A DNA stretch of 64,000 bases. Origin: Polytrichum commune. Lineage: Eukaryota > Streptophyta > Polytrichopsida > Polytrichales > Polytrichaceae. Made by a program: the position numbers and the translations under genes. The notes beneath the pieces were generated by a model. The model was given only the letters and a program-made list of their open reading frames with translations. It was not told the origin of the DNA and did not search any database. The stretch covers positions 18,104,001 to 18,168,000 of the forward strand of contig OX485809.1 in the NCBI GenBank assembly GCA_950295325.1. The letters are read 5' to 3'. Shown here piece after piece: positions 37,701-49,464 of this stretch (positions are counted from its first letter, which is position 1; each line of letters begins with the position of its first letter).

Positions 37701-39575
37701 CACGTCTCTACCCTTGAAGGTGATACTTTTAAGAAATAAACAAAAAATTGATATTGCAACAATTGAAGCAAATGAAGATGGATATTTTTGGAATGAAAGT
37801 GCAAAATTGCGGATTGATGGAAATATAAAGTTTTTTAGACATAAGGCGATTAATTCTATAAATTCAGAAGATTGTGTTAGATATAAATATGTCGAACAAA
37901 GTCTTGAATCCAATCATAATGAAAAACTTGAAGTAAAATGCTAGTATACTTGGAGCAACAAAGTTTGGAGAAAATGCATTGGTACATCCAGAGGTACAAA
38001 ACAAAATATGTTTTCTCTAGGTTTAGGTTTAAACTCTTTGGATGGTTAGAACTATTTTAGTTGATATTCGTATTTTTTTTCAACACACACACACACACAC
38101 ACATGTATATATACATTTGAAAAGGAAATATTTGTTGTAATATATCTTGATATTTTATTATTTTATTATTATCATATTTTAATGTAATTAAGGTGTATTA
38201 TTTTAAAATTATCTTCAAATAATTAATATAATAAAAACAACACAAAAAATTGGAACACATGTCTTTTTTGTTTTGAATTTCTTAACAAAAAATTGATATG
38301 ATTTGAATGTAATTGTCATGTAAACTACCTGAGTTTGAACTTAATTATGGTATACATTGTGATACTGTAATTTGAATACCAAATTATTTTCATTGATTGC
38401 ATGAATTTGTTAAGTTTATCATAATGTCTATGGTGACCCCAACTTAATGTGTTTCTACTAGTGTTTGTTTCAATTTACAAATTTCAAAATTACATTTATG
38501 GAGGATGAGGCACATGCCTCACTCCTCTATTTGATTTTATTGATTTTATATTTTTAAATGTAAGGTGACACAAGTATGTTGTTATTTTCTTTGGAATCAT
38601 CAACTTCAATGTTATTGCTTCCATGGTGAAGCATGTGCTATGCCATTTTTAATTTACTTTCATGTTTTTAGCCAAAAGGTAAGGTGTATGTGTCGCACTT
38701 GTCATTCAATTCATAAATAATAAATTTTGAGCAATGCACAAAGACATGTGTTTTACACCTTTGATTTATTTCATGACTTAAAAAAATTAAGTAAAAAGGT
38801 GAAACACAATATAAATATGACAGTCATATAGTGTAAAAGGCTTGTTTTGAATTATTTGGAACTAATAATATTTCAAGGTATTTATGCCAAAGTATGAATT
38901 TATTGCATATTCATTTCATAATATAAGAATAAAACATTAAAAATTAATGCCCAAAAAATGCAAAGGCGTATGTGCACTTTTAACGAAATCGGTGTTATAA
39001 TACAAAATGTAAGAAAGAAGGATATAGAATTCCATAATTATTATACAAAGCAACATCACAACCATTTGACATTAGTTCAAGATTCAAAATAATAATCTAA
39101 GATTTGGTGTCAAGGTTAAAGAAGATGGATAAACGATATTTCACCATTTCATAATCATTAGTGGAAGGTGATGTACAATGGAGCACTATATTCGTTAATC
39201 AGAGACTTTGGAAAGTCTCAAAATGTAATTTACCCATAGTTTGGGATGCCAATATTGTAAGCATACAAAACATTGGAAACATTGGGAACATAGCAATTTG
39301 CAAATGGGCAAGCAAAAAAATTAATGTTTCTAAATATGATAAGTATATAAATCATATTCAAAACATGAACTACACAAAAAAACAAAAAAAAAAATGAATC
39401 CCAAAAACAAAATGTTTTATGTGATTATAGAGTCTAGGATGTGCATCCCGTATAAAAAGGTCTTATTGAATTGGATGGAACATCCCAAACCTAATTATAA
39501 ATTTGAATGTAGCTCTAAAACAACCAAGTCTATAAAGTGCCCTTATTTTCCATACTTACCCCAATGTATATGTTT
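37701..39575. other. AT-rich intergenic DNA
   Basis: The 76-aa ORF at 37714-37944 (ANEDGYFWNESAKLRIDG) is protein-like but matches nothing I recognise; it may belong with the acidic relic just upstream. Otherwise nothing. Confidence 0.4.
38084..38102. repeat. (AC)n microsatellite
   Basis: About nine ACs followed by atgtatatatac. Confidence 0.85.
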
Positions 39576-41600
39576 TTAAGGGATGGTCATTGTGCTTGAT
39601 TTGGAACCCTTGCACGGCTTCCAAGCACAAATGATGGTATCCATGTGTATCCAATGTGGTATGTACACTGAGTCTATTGTCCACTTGAAATCATTTTTGG
39701 TGTCCCAACCTAAATAGGCGCGGAGCACGTTCTGGTCTTTGGTGCTTGGATTGCAATATTCCATTTTAATTTGATGAAAGTTGGGATTAGCTCGAATAAA
39801 ATTGGGTGAAGACAATGCTTTCACCAACCATATTGGCTTAGGATGCTCCTCATTTCCTACACGTACGAGGACCATATAACCTTCGTGGCAATCAACAACC
39901 ACACCAAACGATGGAGCTGGACGATTACACGCAAGGCCAACATAATGTTCGTCCACTACGAACTCTTCATGGACATCTCCATTGTTGAAGAACATGGCAT
40001 CGGATTCCACAATTGTCAATCAATTTCGTGGCCAAAATCCTTGTGTCAAAGTTGTACGGGTATCGACACCAAGTGTCAGCAAGGCCAAGCGAACGTGATC
40101 CCAATACGTGATCAACAGTTCATCAGTATCTTGAACACATCAAGTAATGTTTTCTCACACAACTCTTTCCAATATTCAATGAATCCGGATATACCTTTGA
40201 TGATTTTTGGCTCATTCCTCATGGGGTCGGGTGTGCAAGGCTTTGGATCCCCATCCGGGAGCTTACATTTCTCATTCTTATCTTGACGCTACATGAGTAT
40301 ACCAACTCCAATGTAGAGCTTATATTTTGAAGCCGGGTTTTCCGGGCCCCAATTAGGGGATGTACACAAAAACTTGAACTACATGGCGGGGGCACCATCA
40401 TCCCTCATATAGAAGCGGAATTGTTGTGCTATGGCATGTCCAACCAAACAGTCCACTTCCTTCAGTATGTATAACTTGATAAAGGCCTTGAAATTTGGTA
40501 TTTCCTCAATCATACGCGGGATCACCGGTACATTGTCCAAATTCATGTATGATCTCATAAGAAGTGATATGATGGGAATTTTTTTTTCATGCAATTTCAT
40601 ATTCCAACGGCCAAATGATGCATCAATGTCGTCGTGTGTGTGCCCCACCATCAAGAAAGACACAAACACCTCTTTGAAAATGTCTTTCGCCACAAGCAAC
40701 GACCAAAAACAAAACACCTATCGACATTTGTTGTCTTTAGTACAATGATCAAGTTGCACATGGAGAATTGGAGGCAAAGGTTTTGCAAGAATGGGTTCTC
40801 CATGTGGTTCCGGCAATGAAGACATACAAATGTCGTTCCCCTAAAGCATTGCCTCATAAAGGGGTGTTGTTCTACAATCATAAAAAAAAACACGGGAAGA
40901 GTGTACTGGTGGTTTCTCAAGATCGCGTAAAAGTTTTGCAAATGAACCAACCGTGTGGATGGTATCACTAGGGTAAAAGTCCAAATCATAATGAGCATAT
41001 TTATCATCCACATGGTCGTGGGCTATCACACCTGAGAAAATCAAACGATGTGTGAACAACAACAATATGAAATGAAAATCATGTGGATGGATGAAGTTGG
41101 ACATTTGGCAAACACATTCGACACAACTTAGAGAGCCCTTAAACACACATTTGGAATTCTCTACGAACGTGTGACAGCTACAGGCAACTTGAAGAGACCA
41201 TCCGTGGCCTTTATTTTGCGTGCATAACAAGGGCATGCGGAATTAGCATGCTCCATTTTATCATGGATGATTGTTAGAACCTTTGCGGGCCTCATTATGG
41301 ATAGTACACAATTCTTGTAGTAATTTTGATGGTGCGCCTTTTGGTTGTCAACATGCTCAATGTATTTTCTCTGTTGTTTACTATGGGATTCAGTGCAACA
41401 CCATTTGAACAACTTTCTCCTGTAAAGACAATGTCCTTGTCTTGTGGGGTTTTGTATCGGCCAATGGCACTATGATGGTGGAGAATGTCACGGAGGCTTG
41501 GAGTGTAGCCTCTCTAGGCTTTTGAGAAGGTTTTTCTCTAATCATTGTACAAACAATTGTTTGCCTTCACCTTCCATTTTTCAATCGATTAAGCGTTGTA
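39576..41600 (-). pseudogene. DUF7869-type transposon protein, multiply broken
   Basis: Blocks on the minus strand occur in collinear order across frames: KVLTIIHDKMEHANSACP (about 41300), VIAHDHVDDKYAHYDLDFYP (about 41030), SFAKLLRDLEKPP, the QLD..KDNK block near 40740, and FLMVGHTHDDIDASFGRWN (about 40650). Next come QQFRFYMRDDGAPAM (about 40390), a stop, then LCTSPNWGPENPASKYKLY, LPDGDPKPC..DPMRNEPK (about 40220), and a C-terminal block to 39576. The VGHTHxDID signature is characteristic of the plant DUF7869 family, which is thought to be transposon-derived. At least three frameshifts and several stops mean it is dead. The upstream boundary near 41600 is approximate, and no terminal repeats were found. 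Confidence 0.7.
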
Positions 41601-41861
41601 ACCACTAACTTATTTGGGGTCATTTCCACACTCACTACTAGGAACTATGCACATGTTAGTTCAAGTTCACCTAATTAAATGAATTGACGACCACTTGGAA
41701 ATTGAATTTTCCTCCATCTTCAGTAAGAAAAAAAAAACACCCCCACCCCCCAATCTCAAATTGGGTCCCTTATGAAGCTAATAAACATATGAGGAGCCAT
41801 TGAACAACTTGAATGATATTTCATTCATGAAAATACTATATTTCAAAACATTGTATGAACA

Positions 41862-42240
41862 TCCCGGGGGGTGGACTCTTCATCGAATACCTAAATGACG
41901 TGCATTGTTCACTATGAAATTATACTCCCTATATATAAGAAGTTTACAGAGAAACCAAATGTTTAGGTACTAATGGAATGCGAGAAATAAAGTCATGTAT
42001 TTATACTAGACTTTTCAAATTTATGTGATAAATGTCTCCACTACATATACAAACTACAAAGCATGAATTAAACATGCCTTTATTACTTATACATCCAACT
42101 TTTCTTTCTCAATGAGAAAGTCACTGAATGTTTTTTCATCCTTACAAGAATGGACAAGGGAGTCATGGATGACTATTACCATAATATGACAATAATTGAT
42201 GTAATCATGAATTGGAGAAACCAACACAGTTCCTTGTTAA
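41862..42240 (-). mobile_element. GGGGTGGACTCTTCAT DNA transposon, right-end fragment, inverted (E4)
   Basis: Begins ccgggggg-tggactcttcat, then follows the inverted right half of E1: aaatgacgtgc, tcactatgaaat, agaagttta.agagaaa, tgtatttatacta, atgtgataaatg.ctcc. Confidence 0.7.
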
Positions 42241-42959
42241 ACAAAATTTCCCCCATCCCTCATCCTCATCCCCACACCCCATACTCCATCCTCCACCCAT
42301 GGCCACCCGACCTCCGCCATTAGGAGGAGGCCACGTGGCAATGTTGGGAAAACCTTAGTGGCGCCGTCTACCTCCCCACACCCCTTTCTCTCCTCTCCGC
42401 ATTTGGAGCAGAGAGAGGAGGAACGGAATGTTGGGCAGATGCGGAGCGAAGCTCTTGCGAAATTTACATTTTCTTTACTTCTATTAGTTTTGCGAGCGCG
42501 AGTGTTGAGCAACTAGTTGTGAGAGTTGCGAGCAAGCTTGACAATTGCAAGGGTTTGTATATAACGTGCGAGGGATTGAGAGTGTGAGGGTGCATTTGAG
42601 AGTGGATTGAGTGTTCGTTTGTGAGGTTTGTGGAGTTTTCACTGCGAGAGGAAGTACAGGTTTTGGGTGTAGACCAATTCAATGTGAGTACAATAATCTT
42701 TCTTGATTCACTTTCCTCACATTCTGAAATTTGTTCAATATTGAATTTTGTGTGTTTTCTTAAATGTTTGTCGAGTTTGTCATGTTTTGTTGTGAAAAGA
42801 GTCACTTTGACGTGAGACATCATACGCATCTTCATGCCCTTCTTGAAGACCTTCCAATTAGAGCTTTTCAAGTCGCCTCCCCAAATTTCAAGCCAAGAAT
42901 AGATGGGATTTGAGTTTCCCACATGTGACTTTGACTACTACTTCTTTCCATAATGTGCC

Positions 42960-43524
42960 CATCAAGGCTTTCATACTTGCAACTCTTCACCTTTTACTAT
43001 ATGGCTCAGAGTATTCATGTGAATAAAACTCAATCCCAAGGTATTTGTATTCATTTGTTATTTCAATTAGGCCCTTGTCTAGGTAAAATGCCTTTTGCTT
43101 TAATTTCCTTTTGTTGCGGACATACATTATGATTTTAGTCTTGGGTAAATTGACTTCAAGGCTAGAAACGGTACAAAACTCATATGGCTTGTTCAAAAGT
43201 CTTTGTAGGCTTGCGCCTGATCGAGAGTAGAGCAACATCGTCACCATAAAGAAGAATGGCAACCACTGTGTTAGATAAATAGGGAGAATCCGTGTCAATC
43301 TCATCCAAGTATGTTCATCAATGTACAAGCCAAATAGTGTGGGAGAGGGGACATTCTTGTTTAACATCAATGTTGGACATTACTTCATCATGTGTGTCAC
43401 CATGTATTCCAACTTTTGCGTAGATTGCGGTGTGCATGCCTTTTACAACATGTTGTACATGAGGTGGTACACCCAATTGTCGGAGGCATGCCCAAAGCTT
43501 GTCACGTGGGATTGTGCCAAAAGC
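42960..43524 (-). pseudogene. LINE reverse-transcriptase fragment
   Basis: The minus strand reads, in consecutive blocks: AFGTIPRDKLWACLRQLGVPPHV, then KQECPLSHT, LFGLYIDE, and the catalytic box LLYGDDVALL (YGDD at 43237-43248). After a frame change it continues SLEVNLPKTKIIMYV and EYKYLGIEFY. This is the order of a plant non-LTR retrotransposon reverse transcriptase (palm, YxDD, VNxxKTK, YLG). It lacks the endonuclease and most flanking domains, and is shifted at least twice. It is a non-functional, truncated copy. Confidence 0.8.
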
Positions 43525-43913
43525 TTATTTTTGAAATCATCAAAATAAGAATAGAGAATAGGGACAAACCCTCCTCCTAGACTCCCACCTTTACAACTCC
43601 AAACCATTGAACATGACTTCGTATCCTATCAAATCAGAACACTTCTCCTCAAATCTACTCTCACACCTAGTACAGGCCCACTTTCTAACTTATTTATAGT
43701 GATGAAAATTTGATACAATAACAGTCTTACAATATATAGAACAAGGTTTCACTGGCCACTTCTACTTTGTAAAAGGTTGGGAAAAAGGCCTTGTCCTGAG
43801 CGGAAGAAGAACACCCAGATGTACATTGCATCCTATTTACTGAAACCTGCCTGTATGATGAGGAGTTGGTCCAGCTCATATGTAGAGGCCAAGGAAAAGG
43901 AAGTAAATTCTTA

Positions 43914-44220
43914 TCATGTGCAGGTGACAAGCTTCTCAGGCATGTGTGAATAAAGGACAGGCACACCATCATCAGGCTCGTCCAATAGGACAAACCCATA
44001 AGCAGCTTTCAATCCTCGAGGGTACCATGGGAGCTTTTCCGTGCACACACAAGTGGTGGCCCTCCGGCTTCCGATTGATTGATATGTCATCAATTTTGAA
44101 AGGCCTCCCAATCTCTGCTGCAGCATAATGGAGGAAGAACCTCCCACAGAAATTATGAAATAGTTGAAGCAGGGCGGGGGGGGAGGATATTATGTGTATG
44201 TATACTATATAGTAATGCAC
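43914..44220 (-). pseudogene. Possible LINE/retroelement ORF1 fragment with DUF4283-like motif
   Basis: Two overlapping minus-strand frames read FCGRFFLHYAAAEIGRPFKIDDISINR, then PRGLKAAYGFVLLDEPDDGVP. The IGRPxKIDD motif is typical of plant DUF4283 (zinc-knuckle, retroelement-derived) proteins. It lies upstream of the LINE reverse transcriptase on the same strand, the order expected for ORF1 and ORF2 of one truncated element. The sequence is short, so this is tentative. Confidence 0.4.
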
Positions 44221-44627
44221 ACCATATCAGTTGGATGCCATTTATGTTTTACAAGTCAATTGAGATTATTGATAAGACATGAGCTCGTTTTGTAAAATGT
44301 ACACTCGATTGACTAAGGTTTGTCAGCTCAACAAACTAGCACCTAGCACCACCTCTGTCCCTAGAGGACTTATCAAAGTATCCTTCAGCACACTTGACAT
44401 AAGCTAGAAGTGGCCAGACCAAAATTGTATTCTGCTCCATGTATTTCCAAATATCTCAACTTCACCGGGACTCATCTAGTACAACTAACAACCGTATCAT
44501 GCAACCATAAACCCAAGATCTGCAATCATATCTCACACGCAGCCCTGCGTTTGCGATGTCGACCATAGTTTTGCTTTAGTTCTCGCAAAGGTGGAATATG
44601 CTTTGGCGGCTTTTTTGTAGTCAAGAT

Positions 44628-46900
44628 TCAACCCTGCACAAGTCCATACTGGGCAGCTACATTGAAAATTGTTCTCCTTACGTCTTCGGTTTCCATCTTT
44701 GGATCCTTCATCTGTTCAGCCAGGTTGCGAAACCATGGTGAGTAAGACTGATTCCATATCATTACTCCAAATCAAATGGCTCTCAAGAATTTTTTTAAGG
44801 ACTCATTGCCATGAAAATAACGGCATTTGGAATAACTACCCGACAATGCCCTACAAGGATGTAATCTATAACTAGCCTGAAAGAAAGAACAGGGAAGATT
44901 GAACCATTAGTTCAGTGTGTAACCATTAATGCGAATTTCTGAACTGCAGACAAAGGAAGCAACTACATGTAGGTCGGATGTAGTGGATTCAAAAGCACTT
45001 CAGCAAATGCAAATCATCTTCTGACATTCAATGACGGAATTCATTTAGTGGTGGACCTACCTCGGCAATAAAACTGTTGAGCATATTTTTCTCAAAGGAA
45101 GTATGGTGCGCGTTGAAAACATGAAGACCCAAAGATTCGACTGCTTGGACGAGCTGCACAAGCACGCCTGGTCCTTTCTGGCAAAATATACGCAGATGGT
45201 ATATTTTCTCCTCTAACCTAGCAACGTCCACCTGCATCACATCACCCAAAGCACCTCATGAGACTAAATATAGGTACAAGGGAACTAGCAATTGGCCACG
45301 AATATTTTGACATGACCCTAAAATAGAGGTGAAAAGAAAGCAATCAATGGGAGCCAAATTTCTACATGACATTCGTTATGGTAGACAGATTTTGTAAAGA
45401 AAATCACCAAATTTATGATAACAACCACAAATTGTGGCCAGATTGTCGACTATTACATCTGTAATAGTGCCGCACCGGCTACAAGAAAAGATAAAGACAC
45501 TGAAGCGACTGAGCCCATTGTGTGGGATGTGACCTTCACAATCACACATGTGCACAAGAGTTTGCATGAACTATCCATTCCGAGGTTTACCTCGAGTATC
45601 TTCTGCACTAATCGTGCTGGCGATTGAACTTGAGCTGTATCGACAGAGCCCTTATCGCTGCAGGAGATAGCTGTTGTTAGGGTAGGCTCAGGAGGCTGGT
45701 ACTCTCCACCAGAGACCAGAGAGGAGGTGGATTGGCCTGCAAAGATTTCGCCGGAGTCTCCCTCCACAGAGTCTACGTCTTCTACTGATCCTGTACACTT
45801 TTGTTCCAAATCTCTAATTTCAGTCTCGATGTCCTCAACCTCCTTCTGAAGCTCCTTTACGTAGTCGATTGCATCGCCTATGATGGAGGCTTTATCCATC
45901 TGAAGGATGGGGAGCACAAATACCCATAAGTACACATACATCCCATACTTTGACATGTCTGAATGGGTCTGTAAAAACCCAAATGACATTCATTATGGCG
46001 GAACCTACAAAAAAGGAACTGAATGACCCCTGAAGACGTGGAGGATACATACACACAATTACAAGTTGAAAACATCTCCGTGTTCGGAGTAGAGATTTAG
46101 ACTCTTCAAAAGGAAAGATGAATTGGTCTGACTCAAAAGATCCATCGTTGTGTAACTTGAGCAAAAGGTGCATCTTCTACCACTCTTAGAATTTCTTTTT
46201 AAAACGAGCGGCAAGACGATCTACAGCTTACCTTACTGATTTTGGGGACTAGAGCACGCAGATGATAAAGCCCTTCATTCAATTTCTTTCTCCGCTTGCG
46301 CTCCGAAACCAAATTCTTGGACGCAACGCTGCGACTATGCGAGCGTTTCAACACACTGTCGCCTGATTTTTCATCCATATAATCGGGAGAGAGCGAGGCC
46401 GTGAAATTCATGTTGGATATTTCCACTGGCATGTCTTCCTGTGACAGCACAGGGGAACCGTGATTCATGCCCTTTGGATCCGTGAAAAGCATCGGAGACT
46501 GATCTCTGGAAGTGACTGCTTGCTGGCTCGAGAAGTCCTGTTGATCGATGACCTTGCCCCAGGGGTTTGTGGAAGGCTGCTGCGTCTGTACACTCTTGGG
46601 CACCAAACTGCAGGCGCTTATATCCCGCTGCTCCGACATGTCACCTGTGTACTCGTGCAACATCCAGAAGGGATCTGCATAATGGTTTTCATTCCTGGGC
46701 TCGTGCTTGTGGGTCATTGGTGGATGGAGTGCAGCAGTGTTGGGGTTCAGGGGTGCAGGCTCCACCGGCAGGGACGTCTGGCAAAGCAGCGGGTGGAAAT
46801 TTTCTGGGGAAGTCGAGGAGTACGTCTTCAGAGGACTCGTCTGGAGCTGCTGCTGTTGCTGTGCATTCACGGCTGATGAATACTTAATCTTTTGATACAT
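44628..46900 (-). CDS. bHLH transcription factor, AMS/TDR/ICE1-type with ACT-like domain (4 exons, 410 aa)
   Basis: Exons, in transcript order: 46900-46232, 45899-45591, 45231-45061, 44711-44628. All introns are GT-AG, phase 0, 332-359 bp. The basic-HLH domain is split by intron 1. Residues 194-223 carry the basic region and helix 1 (SERKRRKKLNEGL, with the E-R-x-R-R DNA-contact pattern). Exon 2 opens with helix 2 (MDKASIIGDAIDYVKELQ), running into a heptad-like coil. Residues 327-383 form a C-terminal ACT-like dimerisation domain (FCQKGPGVLVQLVQAVESLG). The N-terminal region is low complexity with a short poly-Q. Such proteins are nuclear, dimerise, and bind E-box DNA; AMS and TDR control tapetum development in seed plants, ICE1/SCREAM stomata and cold response. 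An in-frame TAA at 46940-46942 supports the chosen start. Gly210 sits where relatives usually have Arg in helix 1. The last 27 codons (from MKDPKMETEDV) rest on one acceptor and frame continuity. The exact subfamily is not settled. Confidence 0.9.
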
Positions 46901-48455
46901 GTCATCAGTCGTAGGAGTAGTATAACCGACTCTCGAACATTAAACCGGCCTGAGGTGGCAATAGGTACACAAATCGGCAAGTCAGTTCACAATAACATAG
47001 CCAGCAATCAACCAAGCTCTCAAGGACTGCTCATCTGCAACTAAGCGGCCATAACACTTTCAAAAGCGAAAGATTTGTGGCTTCGAAACACTTAATAGCT
47101 GTAACCCCAGCCTCTCCACATGAAGAAGCGTCTGACAAAGGTGCACGCTCGGAAAAGCTCGGCACCCATAGCTACAGAACTTCAAGGTCCTTAGCTACAT
47201 ATTTAAGTTCGTACGCTCGAGAGCTTATCAACTACGAAGTGCAGCCACTACTTTTTCAGAACTAGTTGCACTGGGTCACCCAAGGAAGAACTGGAAGATA
47301 CTTATACAATCTGAGGAAAATACTCTGAGGCTTACAGAGACGAATACTGCCACTCTGTTCCAAATAAATCACTGCGAGGGTCCTTTTCCATTCCATATTG
47401 TCCAACAATAAAAGCATCCGGACCCACTCCTGATGACGACAGAAACGCAAAAATGTACAACACACTCAAGAAGAAACACACGATCTCAGGGGCAATGAGA
47501 TCTGTGACCGCTCTGAAAGTACCCACTGCTAGTGCAGCCATTGTCAAAATGGTCAAATCAAACCCCGAGCTCTTGCAACTGCCAGACTCCGGGATTGGTC
47601 ACATTCGAGAGAGCAGACCGCATTATAAAACTCTCATTATACAATTTCGAGATTACAGACACTCTCTAAGCATCCGGTGCCAACGAAGGATTGAAGTAAG
47701 AGACATGGATGCCTACCCCAATCGTACACTTTATCACTGACGCTGTGCACCCGTCTTCACAAAAACACACGAACCCCAAGCCAGCCACGACCGCCACACC
47801 AATCCACCCGGCTCCTCCTCTGCTCTAGTAACTCGACTCCCTGCCCGCTGCTCCAAGCGGTAACACACTCACTCAACACTCTGTCTCTCTCCCTGTCCGT
47901 CCGTCCGTCCGTCTGTTTGTCTACCTACGTAGGACTCGCATACACCTTGATCTGCATACTCGACAACTAGGCTGCCTCCGCGTCTTAAACACCCAGCCTA
48001 ATACTTTCTACACAAGCTGAGGCAAAGCTAGTACTGCAAAGAGAGACCAAGCTGAGGGCAAAGCGTCGGTGTTGTTGGGTACTACACAAAAGATTCTCTT
48101 GTTCAACTACTATAGCCAGCGAGCAAGCGGCCCACCACACCACAGCTCCTTACTACGGCCTGCCACCCTCCCCTCCTAGCTCTCCGCCCTCCGTTGCTCT
48201 CATGCAAGCACGCCTTCCGCAAGGCCAAAATTTTGCGGGGGCTACGTACTTTGTAAACTCTGACACCACCCTGGAGCCCTTGGCATTCACCTCGAATGAC
48301 CCGACTGATATCTTCCCACTAATAACTTCTAACTGCGGTACATAGTCTACCGAGTCTTCTACCGCCACCTGATGCAGCCAATTAGAGACAAGACAAGCCA
48401 AGCCGCCGATCTAACTTTTGAGGAAGGATGAGTGTGTGGGGGTGGGCACTCACCG
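46901..48455 (-). other. Upstream region of the bHLH gene (5' UTR and promoter presumed)
   Basis: This is about 1.5 kb without a supported gene, located 5' of the bHLH start on its strand. It holds a short TCCG microsatellite (about 47896-47913). Small ORFs exist on both strands, including a 74-aa minus ORF at 47332-47556 with a hydrophobic stretch. None shows a family resemblance or splices convincingly into the gene. No TATA box or transcription start could be fixed. Confidence 0.5.
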
Positions 48456-49464
48456 AACTACTGTACTCCCTCCCACTGTATACGATTTGTTCTCTGTTAA
48501 AACACCGAGTAAAACGAGGCTTACCTCCGGGCCTCCATGTGGCGTGCGCCGCTGCGTTTACATCCGCATTCACCACTTCTTCCACTCCTCCACATCATAT
48601 ATCCCCCCTTCCCTGCACTGCACTGCACTGGACTGGACTGCATCCTGGCTTCCCCAACAACAACACAAGGGAGGGGCTGTTTACACCGTGCACTGGAAAG
48701 TCGTCCCAAGGCCATGTAAAATCTATGGGGACTCAGCTGTTGAATTCGTCCCGGGACCACTTTCGGTTTACACCAAGGAAAAAATGAATGTCAAAGTGAC
48801 CATGGAGAGACATAGTTTAAGGCTTACAGTATGTATTGATATGGTCCAACAGGTTTTGGCGGTGGGAGAGGCAAAAGAAGTGCTATGGTAGAAAAAGGCA
48901 AGGGCCCCATGGCAAAGAAATAGTGTTATGATAAATCTTTAATGGAAATCTTTTGGGGGAAGAGAAGACAAACTATTGTACTCCCTCCCGTTGTATACGA
49001 ATTGTTCTTTGTTAAAACACCGAGTAAAATGAGGCTGACCTCCGTGCCTCATTGTCACGTGCGCCACTGCGTTTACATCCGCATTCAGCATTTCCACTCC
49101 TCCACATCATATATCCCCCCTTCCATGCACTGCATCCTGGCTTCCACAACAACAAACAGCCCCTTGCAGGGGTTGTTTACAATGGGCATTGTGAAGTCGT
49201 CCCAAGGCCTTGTAAAATATGTGATTGGTTGTTGAACTCGTCCCGGAATCGCTTTCGGTTTACGCCAAGGAAAAAATGAATGTCAAAGTGATCATGGAGA
49301 CATAGTATAAGGCCTACATTATGTATTGATATGGTCCAACGGGTTTTGGCGGTGGGAGAGGCAAATGAGGTACTTTGATAGAAAAAGGACAAGGGCCCCA
49401 TGGCAAAGAAATATTGTTATGATAAATCTTTAATAGAAATCTTTATGGGGAAGAGAAGACAAAC
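48456..49464. repeat. Direct tandem duplication of about 500 bp upstream of the bHLH gene
   Basis: Unit 1 is 48456-48970, unit 2 is 48971-49464. They match from tgtactccctccc through cgtttacatccgcattca, cactcctccacatcat, gtcgtcccaaggcc, tcggtttac.ccaaggaaaa and gaagagaagacaaac. Unit 1 contains an extra 20 bp or so of ctgcactgcactg. Short ORFs over both units do not keep one frame and are not genes. Confidence 0.85.

Noticed and set aside
37483-37804. Histidine-rich and serine-rich minus-strand ORFs
   Set aside because: Frame translations of the GAT microsatellite.
46460-46887. 138-aa and 106-aa plus-strand ORFs opposite the bHLH exon 1
   Set aside because: Antisense shadows of the real exon, with no family features.
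47332-47556. 74-aa ORF with a hydrophobic stretch as a small membrane protein or extra bHLH exon
   Set aside because: No splice path joins it in frame to the bHLH start, an in-frame stop lies at 46940, and no family resemblance was seen.
48153-48891. Several 60-157-aa ORFs on both strands at 48.2-48.9 kb
   Set aside because: They overlap each other on both strands and do not keep one frame between the two duplicated units, so coding is unlikely.
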